DNA from: Dehalococcoidia bacterium
GTDB lineage: Bacteria; Chloroflexota; Dehalococcoidia; UBA1151; UBA1328
Reading direction: 5' to 3'
Length of the DNA stretch: 7,785 bases
Assembly: GCA_030745955.1 (NCBI GenBank)
Contig: JASLNQ010000098.1
Span: 1-7,785 of the forward strand
Positions 4,962 through 7,785 of this stretch are shown in pieces. The position numbers and the translations under genes were made by a program. The notes under the pieces were generated by a model. It was not told where the DNA came from. It saw only the letters and a list, made by a program, of their open reading frames with translations, and made no database searches. Position 1 is the first letter of the stretch, and every line of letters begins with the position of its first letter.

Positions 4962-6092
4962 ATGACCGCACCCACTATCAGCAAGATCGAAATACATGGC
5001 TTTGACTGGACCTTGCAGGGGATGACTCGAGGCCGGGCGGCGCATTACGACCCCGACAGCAGCTTCACCCGCGAGTACAGCGCGATAAGGATCCACGCCG
5101 ACAACGGGGCGATCGGCGAGTACGCGGGCATGGGCGGTTCTGCAAGGCCGCTCATCGACTATGCCGGGAGCTACATCGGAACGAACGCTCTCGACCGTGA
5201 AATCCATTACCAGCGGGGCAAGGCCGGTTCAGAAATGGCTGCCTTCGACCTGGCATTGTGGGACCTCGCGGGCAAGATGGCCGACATGCCGGTCCATGCG
5301 ATGCTCGGTACCTATCGCCGTTCCGTGCCCTGCTACGCCAGCACGATCGACGGAGCGATAAAGGGTCCGCTCTCAACGCCGGAAACCTATGCCGATTTCG
5401 CCCAGCAGTGCCACGAGATGGGCTATCAAGCCTTCAAGATTCACCCGTTTTCGTGGCCGGATGTAAAGACGCATATCGAGGCGGTGCTGCAGATCGGCGA
5501 CCGGGTGGGGGACACCACGGACATGATGCTCGATTCGTACTGTTTCTACGAGACGTTTGCCGACGCAGTGAAGGTGGGAAGGGCGTGCGACGAAGCCGGG
5601 TTCTACTGGTACGAGGACCCTTATTCCGACGGCGGGGTGACGAATTTCAGTCACCAGCGGCTGCGTGAGATGCTGAAAACCCTGATCCTGCAGGGCGAGA
5701 AGGTGAAGACCGTTGAGCAGCGGATGGACATGATTTTGCAGGGTGCGACCGACCTGATCCGGGGCGATGTGGGTATGCAGGGCCTGACCGGGACGATGAA
5801 GCTGGCGCACGCCGCAGAGTCGGTGGGTCTCGATATCGAGCCGCACGGTTCGGGTCCGGCACAGTTGCATTTCATGGCGGCGACCAAAAACGCTAACTAC
5901 TACGAGGTGGTGTGGGTGCACCCGAACATCGAAAGCTTTAATCCACCGATTCACAAGAACATGGATGTCAATACGCTCGGGTGCATCGATGGCGATGGGA
6001 TGCTCACGGTTACGGATGATCCCGGTTTCGGAGTTGAGTACGACTGGGATTTCATCGCCAGGAACAGCACGGGCATGGTGGCGGTGGAATGA
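4962..6092 (+). CDS. Mandelate racemase/enolase-superfamily enzyme, probable acid-sugar dehydratase
   Basis: The 376-residue product abstracts an alpha proton from a carboxylate substrate using Mg2+, the superfamily chemistry. A capping domain (about 1-125) precedes the barrel. Metal ligands are predicted at D191 (MLDSY), E218 (YEDP) and E246 (LQGE); the His-Asp dyad of the mandelate racemase subgroup is D269 (RGDVG) and H295 (EPHGSG); E315 (YYEVVW) completes the set. These sit within a few residues of their positions in Pseudomonas mandelate racemase (D195, E221, E247, D270, H297, E317). The strand-2 motif is K159-I-H161 instead of KxK, which suggests that the H295-D269 dyad is the main base and points to a dehydratase more than a racemase (inference). 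The kinase gene follows after 50 bases. Substrate is unknown; a sugar acid is likely. An IS110 remnant lies just upstream. Confidence 0.92.
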   Translation: MTAPTISKIEIHGFDWTLQGMTRGRAAHYDPDSSFTREYSAIRIHADNGAIGEYAGMGGSARPLIDYAGSYIGTNALDREIHYQRGKAGSEMAAFDLALWDLAGKMADMPVHAMLGTYRRSVPCYASTIDGAIKGPLSTPETYADFAQQCHEMGYQAFKIHPFSWPDVKTHIEAVLQIGDRVGDTTDMMLDSYCFYETFADAVKVGRACDEAGFYWYEDPYSDGGVTNFSHQRLREMLKTLILQGEKVKTVEQRMDMILQGATDLIRGDVGMQGLTGTMKLAHAAESVGLDIEPHGSGPAQLHFMAATKNANYYEVVWVHPNIESFNPPIHKNMDVNTLGCIDGDGMLTVTDDPGFGVEYDWDFIARNSTGMVAVE

Positions 6093-6142
6093 ACCCGAGC
6101 GTGAAGCTCTTCGAAAGTTGATTTACGCGGGCGGGAAGCAAC

Positions 6143-7213
6143 GTGCTGAAACCTGTTCTTGAAATATCGGAGGTCGCTGCGTTTCTTGGTGAGTGGGCGA
6201 GCTCGCCGGTGGCAGACCTTGAGTTGATGCCGACGGGCCAGATCGCAAGCGTCTACTCGTTCGATGTGGGAAGTGATGATTCGCACGGCAGCGCCAGCGG
6301 CATGCGACAGAGTGATATCGGGAGCAGCAAATATGTCGCACGGTTCGTCTCGCCCGAATACGCCGAAGGCCTGAAGAAAGACCGGTTCATTGCCCTGCGG
6401 GCGGCAAAAGTTGGCGTACCCGTGCCGCGTATAGTCGAACTTGGCGAAACGGCAATGCGGGTGGTGAACCGCTCACCAGAAGAAGAGTTGGCACGTGATG
6501 GGTCTGCTTCCCACCTGGCTTTTGCGATATGCGAGCGTGCGCCCGGTGAGCACATGGGCGAGCTGCAGGATGTGGACCGCCGGCATCTTTTGCCTGCCGC
6601 TATCGAGGCGATGGACTCGATTTCGCATATCGATATCTCCGATACGACAGGGTTCGGGTGGTTCGACGGTGAGGGCAAGACCGGTTTCGCAACGTGGGTT
6701 GAGTACCTGGCTGCCACGGCCGAAAAAACTAGTCCGGGCAGCTTCTACAAGAAACATCGCAGGCTATTTGAAGACGGATTTCTCGAGGCCGATGTGTTCG
6801 ACTATTTTTCGCAGAGGATGATGGAACTCGCCGGATACACGCCAGTCACCGAACGGTCGGTGGTTCACTCGGACTTCGGGTGGGATAACACACTGGTCGA
6901 GGGAGACAGGGTTACCTCGGTTCTCGACTGGGACAACGCCATCATCGGGGATCACCTGTACGACGGCGCACGCACCGATCTTTACTCTCCAGACCTGGAC
7001 CTGAAACCGTTGTTTGCCGAACGCAACAGGTCGACGGGCCGTGAGGTTCCGAACTTCGATGAGCGGTGGCTATGCAGCCAGCTTCACGTGAGTATTGATG
7101 CCCTGGGTTGGTACGGTCGGTCAAACAATCCGGAGGCGTACGAGTGGATGAAGGCCCGGACGCGGTTCCTGCTGGGCGAGGGCCCGGCGGTCGGCAGGCA
7201 CCCGTCGAGCTAG
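6143..7213 (+). CDS. APH-type phosphotransferase (small-molecule kinase)
   Basis: The 356-residue product is a kinase of the aminoglycoside phosphotransferase/choline kinase fold. The catalytic loop H242-S-D244-F-G-W-D-N249 fits HxDxxxxN, with D244 as catalytic base, and L-D262-W-D264 is the metal-binding equivalent of DFG. The N-lobe has TGQIASVYSF (31-40), then a polar insertion rich in S, D and G (about 43-62), then YVARF, where an Arg sits at the place of the usual ATP-binding Lys, as in several APH subgroups. The start is a GTG at 6143 with a weak GGGAAG; an in-frame TGA at 6119-6121 excludes a longer protein, and the next ATG (residue 29) would cut the N-lobe. It lies 50 bases behind the dehydratase, probably cotranscribed, so a metabolic kinase acting on a related sugar or alcohol is likelier than antibiotic resistance (inference). 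Confidence 0.88.
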   Translation: MLKPVLEISEVAAFLGEWASSPVADLELMPTGQIASVYSFDVGSDDSHGSASGMRQSDIGSSKYVARFVSPEYAEGLKKDRFIALRAAKVGVPVPRIVELGETAMRVVNRSPEEELARDGSASHLAFAICERAPGEHMGELQDVDRRHLLPAAIEAMDSISHIDISDTTGFGWFDGEGKTGFATWVEYLAATAEKTSPGSFYKKHRRLFEDGFLEADVFDYFSQRMMELAGYTPVTERSVVHSDFGWDNTLVEGDRVTSVLDWDNAIIGDHLYDGARTDLYSPDLDLKPLFAERNRSTGREVPNFDERWLCSQLHVSIDALGWYGRSNNPEAYEWMKARTRFLLGEGPAVGRHPSS

Positions 7214-7253
7214 GCCGCGTGCGGCGTTCACCTTACCGAGGTGTCGGGCCGAG

Positions 7254-7785
7254 TCACTCCGAGGGGGTGATCCGATGAACTTTTCCACCGAACATGAGCA
7301 GGTAAACGTTCCCGTCTGCATCTTCGCCAAAAGAGGAGACCTGACCATTAGCTGTGCCGATCAGCGCTGACTCGACCGGCTGCTGGCCGTCCGGGCGGAG
7401 TCCCCAGATCAGCCCTGTACAGAAATCGGCGTAAACGTACACGCCGTTCAACTCGGGAAGCGACGGACCGCGTGTAACGTATCCACCCGTCACCGAGCAA
7501 CCGGAACTGCGACCGTACTCAGCGATCGGCAAGACCGTACCCGTCGAGTTGCAGCCGGTACTGGGTCGGAAGCAATGGCTGGCTTCGAGTGTGTTCCACC
7601 CGTAGTTCCCGCCCCGTTCGACCAGGTCGATTTCCTCCCAGGCGTTCTGGCCCACGTCGCCCACCCACAATTCGCCCGTTTCACGATCGAATGAAAAGCG
7701 CCAGGGATTCCGCAGGCCGTATGCCCAGATTTCGGGTCGCTCGCCGTTGGGTGAAGCGGCGAAGGGATTGTCGGATGGGATGCCG
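7254..7785 (-). CDS. PQQ-dependent glucose/sorbosone dehydrogenase-like protein, partial
   Basis: The C-terminal 176 residues are visible; the gene runs past the right edge, so its start and any signal peptide are not seen. The frame enters as GIPSDNPFAASPNGE, continues with PEIWAYGLRNPWRFSFDR, and then GDVGQNAWEEIDLVERGGNY, YGWN, CFRPSTGCN, GGYVTRG, YVYADFCTGLIWGL and a GEDADGNVYLL tail. This is the six-bladed beta-propeller of the soluble aldose sugar dehydrogenase (Asd/YliI, GSDH) family, usually exported and oxidising aldoses with PQQ and calcium. Many family members are not proven to bind PQQ, and the key N-terminal residues are outside the window. The paired cysteines around PSTGC are conserved in the family. 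It converges on the kinase gene with 40 bases between them, so it belongs to a different transcript. Confidence 0.9.
   Translation of the reverse strand, partial: GIPSDNPFAASPNGERPEIWAYGLRNPWRFSFDRETGELWVGDVGQNAWEEIDLVERGGNYGWNTLEASHCFRPSTGCNSTGTVLPIAEYGRSSGCSVTGGYVTRGPSLPELNGVYVYADFCTGLIWGLRPDGQQPVESALIGTANGQVSSFGEDADGNVYLLMFGGKVHRITPSE

Noticed and set aside
4801..5207. Upstream extension of the minus-strand frame that carries the IS110 tail
   Set aside because: The extension reads through intergenic sequence and the antisense of the dehydratase start, and shows no transposase motifs; only the last 35-40 codons are IS110-like.
5373..5954. Minus-strand open frame of 193 codons inside the dehydratase
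   Set aside because: Antisense shadow of a gene whose catalytic residues are all accounted for on the plus strand.
6143..7213. Antibiotic-resistance interpretation of the APH-fold gene
   Set aside because: The fold covers many metabolic kinases; the neighbour is a catabolic dehydratase and nothing in the sequence points to an aminoglycoside substrate.
7214..7225. GCCG-CGTG-CGGC hairpin between the convergent kinase and sugar dehydrogenase genes
   Set aside because: The 4-5 bp stem has no T-tract on either strand, so it is too weak to call as a terminator.

Overview
The window (about 58-60% GC by eye) reads as an accessory catabolic region of a free-living bacterium. No rRNA, tRNA, CRISPR array or phage gene is visible. 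The mix of D-2-hydroxyacid dehydrogenases, an enolase-superfamily acid-sugar dehydratase, a zinc alcohol dehydrogenase and a PQQ-type sugar dehydrogenase, with scattered short repeats, would fit a Chloroflexota lineage such as SAR202/Dehalococcoidia, where such paralogues are expanded. That placement is inferred from gene content and protein style only.

Layout: 111-2146 (+) holds two adjacent but clearly different NAD-dependent D-2-hydroxyacid dehydrogenases. 2147-2531 has no ordinary gene but is the most structured non-coding stretch in the window: a TATAAT box, a short hairpin, a very strong Shine-Dalgarno sequence before a 10-codon micro-ORF, a triple alternating inverted repeat built on GTAGGGC, and a long imperfect hairpin, all upstream of a Nudix hydrolase (2532-3056, +). 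3057-3424 carries a dispersed-repeat-like element and possible debris of decayed minus-strand genes. 3425-4453 (-) is a zinc-dependent medium-chain alcohol dehydrogenase. 4454-4961 contains a REP-like repeat and the C-terminal remnant of an IS110-type transposase. 4962-6092 (+) is a mandelate racemase/enolase-superfamily enzyme with a complete catalytic set, followed after 50 bases by an APH-type small-molecule kinase (6143-7213, +). A convergent PQQ-dependent sugar dehydrogenase-like gene (7254-7785, -) runs off the right edge.

Taken together the enzymes could oxidise and dehydrate sugars or sugar acids: PQQ-type or NAD-type oxidation of an aldose or polyol, dehydration of the acid by the enolase-superfamily enzyme, and reduction or oxidation of 2-keto/2-hydroxy acids by the two dehydrogenases. 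No transporter, aldolase or regulator lies in the window, and the genes are on both strands, so this pathway is a hypothesis. I see no convincing new multi-gene system. The best candidate for something undescribed is the structured micro-ORF locus at 2273-2490.
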